Positions 1 to 11,587 of a DNA stretch of 64,000 bases are shown here, piece by piece. The stretch comes from Cryptomeria japonica (Eukaryota; Streptophyta; Pinopsida; Cupressales; Cupressaceae). The translations under genes were made by a program, and so were the position numbers. The notes under the pieces were generated by a model. It was not told where the DNA came from. It ran no database searches and saw only the letters and a program-made list of their open reading frames with translations. Every line of letters starts with the position of its first letter. Position 1 is the stretch's first letter. The stretch is taken from assembly GCF_030272615.1 (NCBI RefSeq), contig NC_081410.1, forward strand, positions 573,635,241 through 573,699,240, read 5' to 3'.

Positions 1-1875
1 AGTCCTCCCTTCCTCTTTCACACATCCACTATCTTCCATATCCACTCATCCTCATCCTTATCCATCCAAACTATTCCAAAAATTCAAAAATAAAAAAAAA
101 TCAAAAAATCAAGAAAAATACAAAAAAAATAAAAAATAAAAAATAAAAGTAAAGAAAAATCATTTCATCTAATGGTGAAAACCACTTCTTGTGGTGCCTT
201 GGGTAAGTACCATGATGAAAACTTGGCAAACAAGCATCATGTGTAATCCCCTCATCCCCTTGCACTCTACACTTGGGGGAAAGCTTCATCCACACAATCC
301 TACCATCCATCTGCATCATATCCAAGCCCATTCTCCTTTCCTATCTTTGATCTTGACTATCCTATCCATATCCTCCATCTCATATCCCTCATCTTATCAA
401 AATGAATCCTCCATTCCTATCTTTCATCTTGATCATATAAGAGGCAAAATAATGAATCATGCATGCATGCTTTGGAGCATTCAAGCCTTAATCACCTTAA
501 TCCTCTACCATCCATATCCATTACACATTATCCTCCCACCTCATACATATTTATCCACCATCCTTGCATCCTTAATTCCACTACCTCTAGTATGGGGCAT
601 TGCACTCCTTTGTAGCATAGTCCTTGGGTCTCCATCACCCTACCCTCCATCCTTTATTCCTCCATTTCTTATCCACATCCATCCACTTATTCCCTCCATA
701 TCCTATCCAAATAAATACCTCATCCATCTATCCTCTTACCAATCCTTGGTTCTCCCTTGTCATTGGTTCCGTTCAATCAAATCCTATCCACCAATCGACC
801 CATCCAATCCAATTTCCAATCCAATTTCTAATCCAATCCTATCTTATCAAGTCATATTCTCCATCTCCTTCAATTCAATCATTAACCTCATCCTCAATCC
901 AATCCTACTCAATGATCCATCCTATCTAATCATTTATCCTTCTTCCAATCCTATCCAATCCATCAAACTGAGCTTTCCCCATCTACCTGAGCTCGCACTA
1001 ACTTGTGCCTAATCCAAGCACCCATCCATACTTTGCTAATCAAATCCAAGTGCAAATCCTCTCATTTGCAGACCTCATGCATTCAACTTGTCTTTCGTCA
1101 TCCATTAATCAATCCATCACCCTGCCCATCAGGATGAATCCTTCCCTAGTCCGACAGCTTATCCATATCCATGTTAGCCTACTCTTGGCAAGAGATATCA
1201 GTTGGTCATGTGCATGTTGTTTGCATGCTTGAGATTTTTGCTTTGTTTTCATCTTGTGTCCTAGGACTATACTTTTTCAAGACTTCCTTGATCATCCTAT
1301 ATCTTGGTATGTCTTGGCTCATGTATAATGGGGCATAGTTTTCATGGCATGGTGTGTTTGAAGGTCTTCCGTGTATGAATGGACAACCTTGCATTAGTGT
1401 TTTTAAACACTTGCATGATTGTGTGCAAGGCATTCCTGTTTGACTGAGCATCAATCCATGCCTTGGATTTTCATATCATCCTGGTTCTTATAATCAGTGG
1501 TGTAGACTATCCATGGCAATATCAAATCTAGGTTTTCTCTTTATACTTGCTCAACAAGAAATCCAATCCCTTTATCATTTATTTATCTCATTTCATTCAC
1601 AACACTCCAACGCATCCTACTTCCCTCTTTCATTATCTTCACCCTATCATCATTTATTCTCCTAATTCCTTTCAAGAGCACACCCGTGTTCTTCAAACTC
1701 GCATGTCCTCTTGAGGGGGCATAACACAGCTTCCTTGTCATCCTTACTCCTCACCATTATTCCTCATCTCATAACTGGGGCATCATGCTACTAGTCCTTA
1801 TCCTATTCTTCCACTATGTTTTATTCTTCTTTGATATAACATCATTTCACGATGCTATATCAAAGAGGGGCAAAA
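1..1875 (+). mobile_element. Element C: 3' internal non-coding region of a Ty3/gypsy-like retrotransposon
   Basis: This stretch ends in a polypurine tract directly against an LTR start at 1876, so it is the 3' internal part of an element that begins left of the window. It is pyrimidine-rich on the plus strand, with many TCCATC/CCTATCC words, and I recognise no conserved protein in any frame. A 273-codon open frame (191-1012) is low-complexity Ser/Pro/Ile/His and is not credible as a gene. Which Ty3 lineage it belongs to cannot be settled, because its pol is outside the window. Confidence 0.5.
1861..1875 (+). other. Polypurine tract of element C
   Basis: The tract CAAAGAGGGGCAAAA lies immediately before the LTR start TGTAGACACC at 1876. 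This is the expected position and composition of the plus-strand primer of an LTR retrotransposon, and it fixes the element as plus-strand. Confidence 0.65.
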
Positions 1876-2820
1876 TGTAGACACCTAAAATTAATTAAAT
1901 TAATATTTAATTAATTAAGCCTATCAACATAATTAATTAACTTAATTGTGTTATCCTTATTCCTCTCAAAATTAATTAAATCTAATTTAATTAATCTTGT
2001 TGCTATTGTGCAACAACTTATTTATCAAATAAATTAATTATTCCCCTATTCTTCTAAAGTCATCTCAATAATTATTGCCTCTAAACCCACTTAGTTAATT
2101 AATTTTAATTAATTAACCTAGTCATGTGATTCCTACAAATCACTTTTCCTAATCACACTTAGCCTAATTAATTCTTCTAGAATCTCTCATAATCATGATT
2201 ATCATTATCACTCAATTTTTAATTCCCACTCATGTCACATCAACATTGAGCCTCTCAAAGATATTCAAATTTCTTTGAATCCCTCAATGCATCCTTATTT
2301 TGGAATTTTTAATTCCTCAATTTTGAAATTCAAATTTCTCCCCCCTTTTTCCAAAGGAATTTTATATTCCTATTTATTTTCCCAAGGCACCCTTGATCCA
2401 TGCCTTCTATCTAAAATCAATCTCAACCCTTCATAATCAAATCAATCTTGGCGCTCCATTGGTCTTCTCCAATCTATAAATTGGAGTCTATTCTTCTCAC
2501 AAAGGGATCCACTTCTCATGCATTGTCATGCTACTCTATTCTCCTCTCATTCTCTTCTAATTCAAATCCTCCTATCCATCCATCAAATCTAATGCAATAA
2601 TCCATCTATCTTCTTGAGCACAAAGGAGAGCATTCCACATCAAAATCAAGCAAGGAGCATATCAAGTGGAGCATCATCAAGGGGTGCCCTCACTTCATCA
2701 AGATCAATCTAAGGGAGAGGTAAAGATAGAAAGGTATAAGCATTATTTTCATATTTTTATGTGGTTTTATGCTTGGTTCATGTTTTAATCTCTTTTAGTC
2801 TTTTGTTTGTGCACTAACCA
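1876..2820 (+). repeat. 3' LTR of element C (945 bp)
   Basis: It starts TGTAGACACC after a polypurine tract and ends GCACTAACCA, giving TG...CA termini. The first 250 bp are rich in TTAATTAAAT words, as in the LTR of element A. Both LTRs also contain a TTCTTCTAGAA-like stretch and a TATAAA box before the presumed transcription start (here 2475-2480). I infer they are related families. The end is placed where the sequence stops looking like LTR and an open frame of a transposase-like gene starts on the other strand. The 5' LTR is outside the window, so neither the TSD nor LTR divergence can be checked. Confidence 0.55.
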
Positions 2821-4578
2821 CTGGAATCCACCTTTCTTCATAGATTGTACTTCATTTTGTGACTTTAGCGTATAATTCTCAGCAAAATCAATGATAGAGA
2901 CAATAGTGCCAAGGGGGAAAGTGTCCTTACATGACTTGAATTGCTCATCTAACCACCTAGCTCTATGTGTGTGACCTATGTACTCATATACTAGTTTCTC
3001 TTGAAACATCTTCATAAAATCAGCTATGCATATATCCCTTTTCACTAACTCACACCTCTTTAATTTTTTTCCATCTTTAACACCATATGTGACTGACTTA
3101 TATTTTCCAATAGAAACTAGTTCCTTACCAACTTCATGTGTTCTATCCAGATGTAGGCATCTATGCAACTGTTGCAAACTGCCACATGTAGGACAAAAAC
3201 CTCTCAAGCACATCATCTTATAGTAAATGCACCCGTCATCTCGTCTACATAGTACACTTTAAATATTTTTTCTCGGTGACTTAGGAGGTGCTTGTAGACC
3301 ACATTCCTGCAAAACATCGTTAGTGTGAAAAGTACAATAGATATAGCGATAAATATCATAATGTAGGGAAAATTCAACATGGACCCTACAACAGCATGTA
3401 GCACATGCATGATTAATCTTAACATAAAATGGTTTTGTCATCTCAAAAAATCTTTGACTAATTTTAATTTGAGGAAAGATTTGAAGAAACCTTTCATAAA
3501 ATTGTGTTTGAGTTGTATCTAAATAGTGTTTTGGATGTGGCTCATGATTACTAATTCCAATTTGCCTTCTAACAACATCTCTTTGGTTGGGTAGAAACCT
3601 TGTGTTGTCATGCCAATATTTCTCAATTAATGTTCTTAGTGCATCAACAACAACATTTTCCTTATGTGGGAGTCTACCCAAGAATTCCCAAAGAGAATTA
3701 TTGTTACGATCCTCAATTTTCTCTTCCCTCTCTAAGGTATAGTGTAATGTGGTTCTACTTATCCTTAATGACTTGCTTGTTTTGCTTATTAAATGAGATT
3801 TTTTCATTTCCTTTCCCATTATGGTTGATGTGAGGACACAATGAGTAACATTACAATCTTTTGTGTGTGATTTCAAACCAATCACTTGGTATGCATCAAA
3901 AATATTTCTCACAATGGTTCTTTCACTATTATTTTCGAATGTTCTTAACCCCAATATTTTCATTGTCTCTCTAAATTTCAGTTTTTTAATCATTTCAACA
4001 ACTAATTGGCATCTTCCACTTTGATTTAAGTTTTCAAAATAGTTATTCCAAATTCTTCTAGCCGTTCTTCTACAAGTTCTTTCAGAAATTTTATCATGCA
4101 TTGGCCTCACAATATTTTCATCAATATCTATTAGGAACTTTGGTTTTCTACGAATTATTCTAAGAGGTGTGAAGATTGGTGCATGCTCTTCATTTTCATT
4201 AGGTGCTTTATGTGCATTGATCACATAAAATTCAAATGGTATATCTTCTTCAATTTCATTAACATGTGCATTCACTGAATCATTTTCAAATGGTGTATGT
4301 TCAATGCATTCATTAGGTGCATTCATCATATGTATTTGAATTGGTGTATGTTGATCATTTTGATTTGGTGCATTAATCATATCAATTTCAATTGTTGAAT
4401 GTTCATCACTTTCATTAGGTGCATTAGACGATGTACCTTCACGTAATGTCTTCATATGCTCCCTTTGTATTTCCTTTGTTGCCTCTCTTTGTTCATTTGT
4501 TCCTCTCTTGTTCTTTCCCACTATCCTACACATAACATCATGATGATAATCCACAATCAAATAGCAAAAAAACAACAA
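2821..4578 (-). pseudogene. Transposase-like protein with a DFAENY...QNEVQS motif, broken and C-terminally truncated
   Basis: Reading leftwards from the ATG at 4578, one frame runs about 590 codons with a single internal stop (TAA at 3261-3259). The N-terminal ~180 residues are acidic and repetitive, with Asn-Ala-Pro-Asn-Glu units repeated about five times. Next comes an Arg-rich helical region (CRRTARRIWNNYF), then KPFYVKINHACATCCCRVH, whose spaced Cys/His residues could bind zinc. After the stop come a CPTCGSLQQLHRC segment and DFAENYTLKSQNEVQS. From memory, similar Cys...His and D-F-A-E-N...Q-N-E-I-Q-S patterns occur in uncharacterised, probably transposase-derived proteins of many eukaryotes. 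The Asp of DFAEN could be a catalytic acidic residue of an RNase H fold. The third catalytic residue would lie beyond the break at 2821, where element C begins. Family assignment is an impression, not a search result. Confidence 0.5.
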
Positions 4579-4735
4579 ATGATCATCATTTTGTTATAAT
4601 CTAAAGTAACAATAATAAAATAACTTTAAAAAAAACCAAAATACAAGACAAATAAATCATGATCAAAGAAAAAAAATAACAAATGATCATGATTTTGTTA
4701 TTATCTAAAGTAACAATTATAAAATAACTTCAAAA
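4573..4735. repeat. Two direct copies of a ~55 bp AT-rich sequence, about 104 bp apart
   Basis: The words AACAAATGATCAT, ATTTTGTTA and ATCTAAAGTAACAAT occur in the same order at 4573-4628 and 4677-4735, just upstream of the transposase-like start codon. This looks like a local duplication in the 5' flank of that gene, and I see no coding function. Confidence 0.6.
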
Positions 4736-4869
4736 TCAATCATTCCAAAGAAAAAGTGACAAAAGAATATGAAAACCTGACTGTTACTGTCCTAGAAAAT
4801 CATGTGCAAAAGCAGTGGGGCCTTCAAACAACTTGCAATGCTGGTTTTTTAGGCCGTTGGGACTAAAAT

Positions 4870-5003
4870 ATATAAATATTTTCCCATAACCCGTATGGAA
4901 ACATTATATGTCAACATTCACAATTTCTCATAACCTGTATGGGTTATGTAGAACTAGAAGTTTTGGCCTTATTTCTACATAACCTGTATAGGCTATGTAG
5001 AAC
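4870..5003. repeat. Left outer palindrome cluster of the foldback structure
   Basis: Three variants of a short palindrome occur here. The clearest is ACATAACC-TGTATG-GGTTATGT in form (8-bp arms, 6-nt centre), near 4932-4950 and again near 4977-5000, each followed by AGAACTAG. The same motif returns at 6880-7010 and, in the opposite orientation, at 11046-11195. I read these as the outermost parts of one large foldback element, split on the left by microsatellite expansion. Confidence 0.5.
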
Positions 5004-5009
5004 TAGGAA

Positions 5010-5265
5010 AAGGAGAGGGGGAGAGTGAGAGAGAGGGAGAGAGGGAGAGAGGGAGAGAGGGAGGGAGAGGGAAAGAGCAATATTGGGAAAAGGAGAGGGG
5101 GAGAGGGAGAGGGAGAGAGAGGGAGATTGGGGAAAGGAGAGGGGGAGAGGGAGAGAAAGCAAGATTGGGAAAAGGAGAGGGGGAGACAAAGAGAGGGAGG
5201 GAGTGGGAGGGAAAAGGATAGAGAGAGAGAGAGAGAATAGGAGATAAGAAGAGAGGGAGATTGGG

Positions 5266-5345
<80 letters not shown>

Positions 5346-5511
5346 GGAAAAGGAGAGGGGGAGAGGGAGAGAGGGAGGGAGGGGGAGAGAGAGGGAGATT
5401 GGGAAAAGGAGAGGGGGAGAGAGAGAGGGAGAGAGAGGGAGATTGGGGAAAGGAGAGCGGGATAGGGAGAGAGAGTGAGATTGGGAAAGGGAGAGGGAGA
5501 GAGAGGGAGAT

Positions 5512-5609
<98 letters not shown>

Positions 5610-5881
5610 GATAAGGAGAGGGGGAGGGAGAGAGAGAGAGAGGGATGGCAGAGATGGGGAGAATAGGATAAAGAGAGGGAGATTGGGGAAAGGAGAGGGG
5701 GTGAGGGAGAGAGAGGGAGAGAGTAGGACATAGGAAGAGGGAGAGAATAGGATAAGGAGAGGGGGAGGGAGAGAGAGGGGGAGAGATAGAAGAGAAATTG
5801 GGAGAGAGGGAGAGGGAGAGGGAGAGGGAGGGCAGAGATGGGGAGAATAGGATAAAGAGAAGGAGATTGGGGAAAGGAGAG

Positions 5882-5933
<52 letters not shown>

Positions 5934-6172
5934 AGAGATAATAGGGGATAGGAAGAGAAGGGTGATTTGGAAAAGGATTGGGAGAGAGGGAGAGGGAGAG
6001 AGGGAGTTTGGGAAAGGGAGAGTAGGATAGGTAGAGAGAGGGAGATTGGGAAAAATGAGAGGGAGAGAGGGGGAGAGAGGGAGATTGGGAAAGAGAGAGA
6101 GAGAGAGAGGGGGGGGGAGGGGAGGGGTGTAAGAGAGAGAATAGGGGATATGAAGAGAGGGAGGTTGTGAAA

Positions 6173-6213
<41 letters not shown>

Positions 6214-6320
6214 GGAAATAAGAAACATGAGAGTATAGGATAAGGAGAGGGGGAGGGAGAGAGAGGGGGAGAGAGAGAGGAGAAATTGGGAGAGAGGGAG
6301 AGGGAGAGGGAGGGAGGAGA
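5010..6320. repeat. GA-rich homopurine minisatellite (~1.3 kb)
   Basis: The plus strand is almost entirely G and A. Pure (GA)n runs (for example 5268-5340 and 5515-5606) alternate with recurring units such as GATTGGGAAAAGGAGAGGGGGAG and AGGATAAGGAGAGGGGGAGG. A longer unit containing GGCAGAGATGGGGAGAATAGGATAAAGAG is present near 5645 and again near 5828, so the array also has longer-period duplications. All open frames here translate to Ser-Leu or Arg-Glu repeats and are artefacts. Confidence 0.9.
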
Positions 6321-6483
6321 TGGGGCGCCACGGCTCCCGCGCGGGCGCGAGGGAGCGAGAGAGGGCGCGCCCGAGAGATAACGCACCCGCCCAGGGGCGC
6401 GCGGGGGTGCGCGGAGGAGCGGGCGGGGGCGCCCGCGCCGACCGGTGGGCAGCAGTGAGTCTGCCGGGGCACGGCACCGTGTA

Positions 6484-6530
<47 letters not shown>

Positions 6531-6760
6531 TCGCGACGGAGAGCGCGTCGACGCTGACATTGAGCGCTCAGAGACTCTCGCCCCTTTCCGTCCTGCCCCG
6601 TGAGCGCGCCAGCCCCCCGCTCGCCTGAGGAGCGTGTCGCACAGCTCACGCCCACCCTCCGTCACCAACGGGTCAACGCCACGCCCCCGCCCCAGCAGGG
6701 GGCCGACCTGCATCTCGAAGCGCTACCCTCCTCTCACCCAGCCATACACCCCCCCACACA
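6320..6760. other. Very GC- and CpG-rich block in an AT-rich setting
   Basis: About 440 bp with dense GCGCGC/CGCG words (for example 6335-6470 and 6520-6620), interrupted by a short (TG)n(GA)n run at 6484-6525. The rest of the window is AT-rich and CpG-poor. No convincing protein is encoded; the overlapping frames give Ala/Pro/Arg-rich strings without a known motif. It could be an unmethylated island, a recent insertion or an assembly join. The sequence alone does not decide. Confidence 0.75.
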
Positions 6761-7010
6761 CCCACACACACACACCCCCTCAGACACACTCACACTCACA
6801 TGCCTCACACCCACTCACCCCCCCTACAACACTCGGACAGACACCCCAAGTGTAGTAAATGCTAAGTTTACAAGCATACATTATTATGTCTTCATAACCT
6901 ACACGAGTTTTGTGAAACAAAAAAAAATATTTCTAGTTTTACATAACCCTTATGGGTTGTTTAGAACTGCGAATAGTACTTTTGGTTTTTCAAAACCCGT
7001 GCAAGTTTTA
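6741..7010. repeat. CA-rich stretch and second left palindrome cluster
   Basis: 6741-6850 is CACA/CTCACACCC-rich low complexity. From about 6868 the sequence returns to AT-rich DNA containing CATAACC...GTTTTG, ACATAACCC...GGGTTG and AAAACCCGTGCAAGTTTT, which are degenerate forms of the palindrome seen at 4870-5003. It leads directly into the left inverted arm. Confidence 0.5.
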
Positions 7011-7880
7011 GCTTGGTAAGAGGGTTGGAAAATGACCCTGAGGCTTGCAAGCCCATTTTCCCCCCTTTTTTGATCCTTTACATGTTTTTCATCCTCCACC
7101 ATGATTTATTGACTTCATCTTCATCAGGTTTACAAATGATCAAGTGGGTATCTCTAAAATTACCACCATAATCTCACACATCTTCTTAGTTTTTTGACCA
7201 TATAATTTTTTATATTTTTGCACAACATTAGCAAAGTAAACTTTAATTTTCTTTATCAGTGCCTTGACAATCCTCACAGACATATGTCTGCCATTTTTTT
7301 AATAACTTTTGATATAATTGACCAAATTCAAAATAAATTATATATTATTGTTCTACACTAGATTCTATACACTTTAAAAAAAATTGCATTTTTTATTATT
7401 TTGATGCAAGTTATGCCCAGCGCACAAATAGGTACCAAATTTTCAAGATGCGGTCACTTCCAAAAATCATAAAAAATAAATACTCAATGGAAAATTACAA
7501 ATAAATACAAAACTTATAAATCTCACTCTTACCTATCATCCTACCAAAGGGTTTTGCAAAATACTAAATCTAACTATATATTTTGTGCAGCGCATGAAAA
7601 TAGCTATGTTATATTTTTCTAAAAAAATCAGGAACAGTTTTTCATGTGTGAAAGGTTTGACCCTCTTAATCTTATCAATTTTTTTAAAAAATTAGTATTT
7701 TAGAAACTAGATTCAGAGTACTACAATTCTTATTCTTTTCGTAACTCCTAGTTTTGAGTGCATGACCTTCAAATAGCTCTTTGAAGTTCAGGTTTACCTG
7801 TTTTCAGAAAAAATAAATTAAAAAAATGGGCACTTATACCCCCATTTTTGTTCACCATCTTGGTGCACTTACCCTTACAC
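7000..7880 (+). repeat. Left arm of a large inverted repeat (foldback)
   Basis: Read against the reverse complement of 10190-11045, this arm shows collinear matches throughout. Examples are CATCAGGTTTACA with AAAATTACCACCATA near 7130-7170, TTTTTTAATAACTTTTGAT near 7295, TTTTTTATTATTTTGATGCA near 7390, CTAGATTCAGAGTACTACAA near 7708, and GGTGCACTTACCCT near 7861. Similarity by eye is moderate, with many substitutions and small indels. No open frame of note lies inside. Confidence 0.8.
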
Positions 7881-10189
7881 AATTTTCTACTCATAATCAC
7901 TTCCTTAAGAAGCCACATGTCATACACCTATATGAGGAAAGTTTGAATAAACTTCTTTCAAAACCAAATAACATGAAGTGAATCTCGCAATCACCAAAAA
8001 TTCCATATCCTATAATTTCAAGGGAAAGAAAGATTTATAGCATTGAACTTCACAATCCCTACCACACTTTCGCTACACTGCTTTGATGCAGACATTTATG
8101 CATCTAACATCCAATCAATTATTTTTAAAGGCACTCTGATCCATTAATTATACATGATATATGTATATATATAAATATTCATTGAAGATATATGCAATCA
8201 AAAGTTTCCTTTCTTTTATCTACTTCATAAATTAAAAATTCCTCAAATTGAATGCATTTATATCTATCTTTCATAAAATCTCACAAGTCACCAGTATATT
8301 TCATCCATTAACATGTTTTCATTTACTCAACTATTATTAGCATTACTTAATTGTTCATTAAAGCTAGTGCACTTCTCTATGGTGTCCTCCCTTGCACACA
8401 CTATTAGAGGTTCCAAGTGAACATGATAGAGACAACACTGACACAGAATGACCACTATGAACAACAAGGAGGAAGTCCACAAGAAAAAGATCATTAAATC
8501 ATGAAAAGAAAGAAAATTTTCTGGTGAAATCAATCAAGAAATAAAGTGTGACAAGTGCCACCACAAGAACTAAATAAGTGAAAGAATAAATTAGTGGCCA
8601 TTCCTAAAGAAAAATGATCCAAAATAAAATTAACTCCAATGATACTTCACAAAATCACAAAATAACTCAAGACAAAATAACCAACTCATCCAAATCTACA
8701 TCACGAGGTGACCAACATCAATCATACCAAATGGGAGTAACTGCTACACAACACCCAAGGGTACAACATTTTGAATGTGTTAGAGAGTGCGCACTAGACA
8801 TCGAAAATCATCAATGTATTTATATACCCATATTATTTTATCATTTTTAATGTATTGCAATCCTTTATGATAATCTAGGAAACTATCTCTTAGGAGAGAT
8901 AACATATGCAAGGAGAAAAAAAAGTGTCTCATACACACAAGAAATACATTCATACATGATTAATGTTCAAGATGTCCTATCTATATAATGATCACATTTA
9001 CCAAGTTATAATAGAAACAAATGTTAGAACTTCAATTAATCACCCGATGATACACTTTAACATGCATACACCATTTCAATGCTCAATAAATAGTAAGAAG
9101 ATGATTATAATGTTCTACATGATGTCATTAAATATTTGATCAACCATATAATTACTCAAACTGGTTCTTATAACAAATAAATCTCACTACTAAAAGAAAA
9201 AGTTAATATCATATTTCTACCTCAACCCCCTATGGACATTTCCCTGCATGCCATTAGCCAGTCAATTATCTATATTAAGAATAAACCATCATATCCTAGC
9301 CTTACTTACCACCACTTAACTTTCATTTAATGTCGTACACAAATTCAACTACATACATATATTACCTTTTTCAATATCATCTCCTACCAACACCCAAATA
9401 TAATCATTTGCAAACTAAACATTCCTAATGATCAAGAAGCACAGTCATCTAGAATCATATTACAAATCCATGCATTACACCATCAATTCATCTAGCTAAA
9501 ATTCATGGAACAAACACTTTCTTCAACCACATAGCTCCTACTCAAGACTAAGACTTTTATCTTGCAAAACCAAATAAAGATAGTGATATGATTTCAAATT
9601 TTCTATACATTCAATGCACCAAGTTTTTACTTCGTTCAACACACATATTATAACATTTTCTTTTAACTTGTTAGTTTTTAAGAGCTTCCTACATTATTTA
9701 TGAAAAAGAGATTCTATCAAATCAACTCCTCCTTAAAATAAATCATGGGTATAAGGAACAAGTCTCAATCTTAAAACAATTTCATTTTTTCTTAACTTTT
9801 TCCTTTAATATATGCAATACCACAATTCAACAATAAGTATCCAAAGATCCTACTTATTATCAATAGACTCCTAAACGTTGTGATTCTTTTACCCAAAGAA
9901 AGAGGACAGGAAGGGAGAAAACTATGAATCAACCATCGTATGCACACAAGAATTATGTATGAACAATTTGAAATTCCTTGACATATCACATTCATCATAC
10001 TATGTAGTTATTCACATCATTTTATAAGATATGCAATTCAACTTCCCATGAGGTCTCCTAATAGTACAAATGCAAGTAGGAATCTCAAGTCCTTATTAAA
10101 TGATATGGTTTACTCAAACAATCTTTTCTTAAATGCTGAATTGTACATATATATAAACACCTAATAGTTCCATTGGTTCCATACTTCAG
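7881..10189. other. AT-rich spacer of the foldback; nothing recognised
   Basis: About 2.3 kb of AT-rich sequence between the two inverted arms. I found no conserved protein, RNA gene or tandem repeat; the open frames are under 85 codons and unconvincing. If the foldback is a DNA transposon, no transposase remains in its centre. Confidence 0.6.
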
Positions 10190-11045
10190 GGTAAGTGCAC
10201 CCAGATGGTGTGCCAAAAGGGGGGGTATAAGTGGACACTTTTTTTTTGAAATCATCTAAACATGAATTTGGAGGAGAAATTTGAGAGACATCCACTCAAA
10301 ATATGAAGATAATAAAACAACAAAGATTGTAGTACTCTGAATCTAGTTCCAAACTACTATTTTTCTTCAAAATTGGATAAGATTAAGGGGGTCAAATCCT
10401 TCCTGCACGCAAAATAATCCCTATTTTTTTTTAAAAAACATAACATACTGTATAGCATATTCATCAAAAAATTCATAGTTCATATTTAATATTTTTATAA
10501 ATATTTTGGTAGAAAGATAGCTAAGAGTGAGAACTAGAAGTTGTGTATTTTTTGTAATTTTTTGTTGAGTATTTTGTTTTTATGATTTTTCAAAATTGGG
10601 CAAATCCTGAAAATCAAGCACCTATTCGTGCAGGAAGCATAACTTGCACCAAAATAATAAAAAATCCAATTTTTTTCTATAAGTGTAAAGAATCAATGAC
10701 ACTAAAATAATATATATATTTTTTAAAATTTGGATAAGTAGATCAAAAGTTATTAAAAAAATGGTACACATATGTCTCTGAGAACTATAAAGACACTGGT
10801 AAAAGAAATGCAAGATTAATATGTTAATGTCGTTCAAATTAAAAAAAAAATTCGTGGTTAGAAAGCTCAAAAGATGGGTGAAAATATGGTGGTAATTTTA
10901 AAAATACACAGTTGATGAGGTGTAAACCTGATGATGACAAAGTCGAGAAACCAATTTTATAAAATAAAACACATCAAAAATGAGGGAAATGGAGGGAAAT
11001 CAAACTTCTAACCGCCAACCTTATCATCCAAGCCTAATCACAAGA
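10190..11045 (-). repeat. Right arm of the large inverted repeat (foldback)
   Basis: This is the inverted partner of 7000-7880. Its inner edge is GGGTAAGTGCACCCAGATGG (10190-10209), opposite the left arm's inner edge, and matches continue outward to about 11040 (TTCTAACCGCCAACCTTAT against the left arm's GGTTGG region). Arm lengths are similar (~860 bp). Confidence 0.8.
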
Positions 11046-11195
11046 CTAAACACACTAAACACATATGAGTTTTGTTTTACTAATAGTGTGTACCAGTTTT
11101 TTAGAAACAATAGTGTGTACGGGGTTTAGAGAGAACAAAACATGTATGCATTTTGGAGAGAACAAAACCCATACAGGTTATGTCAACATAAAGAC
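11046..11195 (-). repeat. Right outer palindrome cluster of the foldback structure
   Basis: Contains AACAAAACCCATACAGGTTATGTCAACA (11161 onward) and looser copies (GTGTACCAGTTTT, GTGTACGGGGTTT). Read on the minus strand this is the same motif as at 4870-5003, with the same TGTCAAC-like neighbour, so the outer zones are inverted relative to each other as the arms are. Confidence 0.5.
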
Positions 11196-11200
11196 ATCCT

Positions 11201-11202
<2 letters not shown>

Positions 11203-11265
<63 letters not shown>

Positions 11266-11292
11266 ATATATAAATATGTATATGTATATGTA

Positions 11293-11341
<49 letters not shown>

Positions 11342-11500
11342 GTGCATGTGCATGTGCATGTGCATGTGCATGTGTATATATATATATATATATATATGTA
11401 TATAATATGTGTATGTGTATGTATACATATATGTATGTATATGATATGTACATGTATAATATGTATAATATGTATATATGTATATAAAATGTGTATATGC
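11203..11500. repeat. Microsatellites: (CA)n, (TATGTG)n, (TA)n
   Basis: About thirty CA units (11203-11263) are followed by TATGTG hexamers turning into TGCATG (11288-11372), then a short (TA)n and TATG-rich sequence. Open frames on both strands here are repeat artefacts. Confidence 0.95.
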
Positions 11501-11587
11501 ATGTAAAACTATGCATATATAATCTCTTAATATCTTAGTAAATTTTATTCCTACCCTTTTTAGATCTCTCTCTCTCCCTCTCTCTCA

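Noticed and set aside
191-1012. 273-codon open frame rich in Ser, Pro, Ile and His
   Set aside because: Pyrimidine-rich low-complexity sequence with few stop-forming words; no motif, and it lies in the non-coding 3' part of element C.
4944-6713. Open frames of 490-590 codons made of Ser-Leu repeats, and Arg-Glu frames on the other strand
   Set aside because: They are translations of the GA microsatellite in different frames; no start context, domain or composition of a real protein.
6600-7019. 139-codon frame with Pro/Thr/His-rich N-terminus
   Set aside because: It spans CpG-rich, CA-rich and AT-rich segments of different character; no conserved motif.
7881-10189. Search for a transposase in the foldback spacer
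   Set aside because: Only short frames (under 85 codons) with no DDE/D or zinc motif.
11101-11516. Open frames of Tyr-Thr, His-Thr and Val-Tyr repeats
   Set aside because: Direct products of CA and TATGTG microsatellites.
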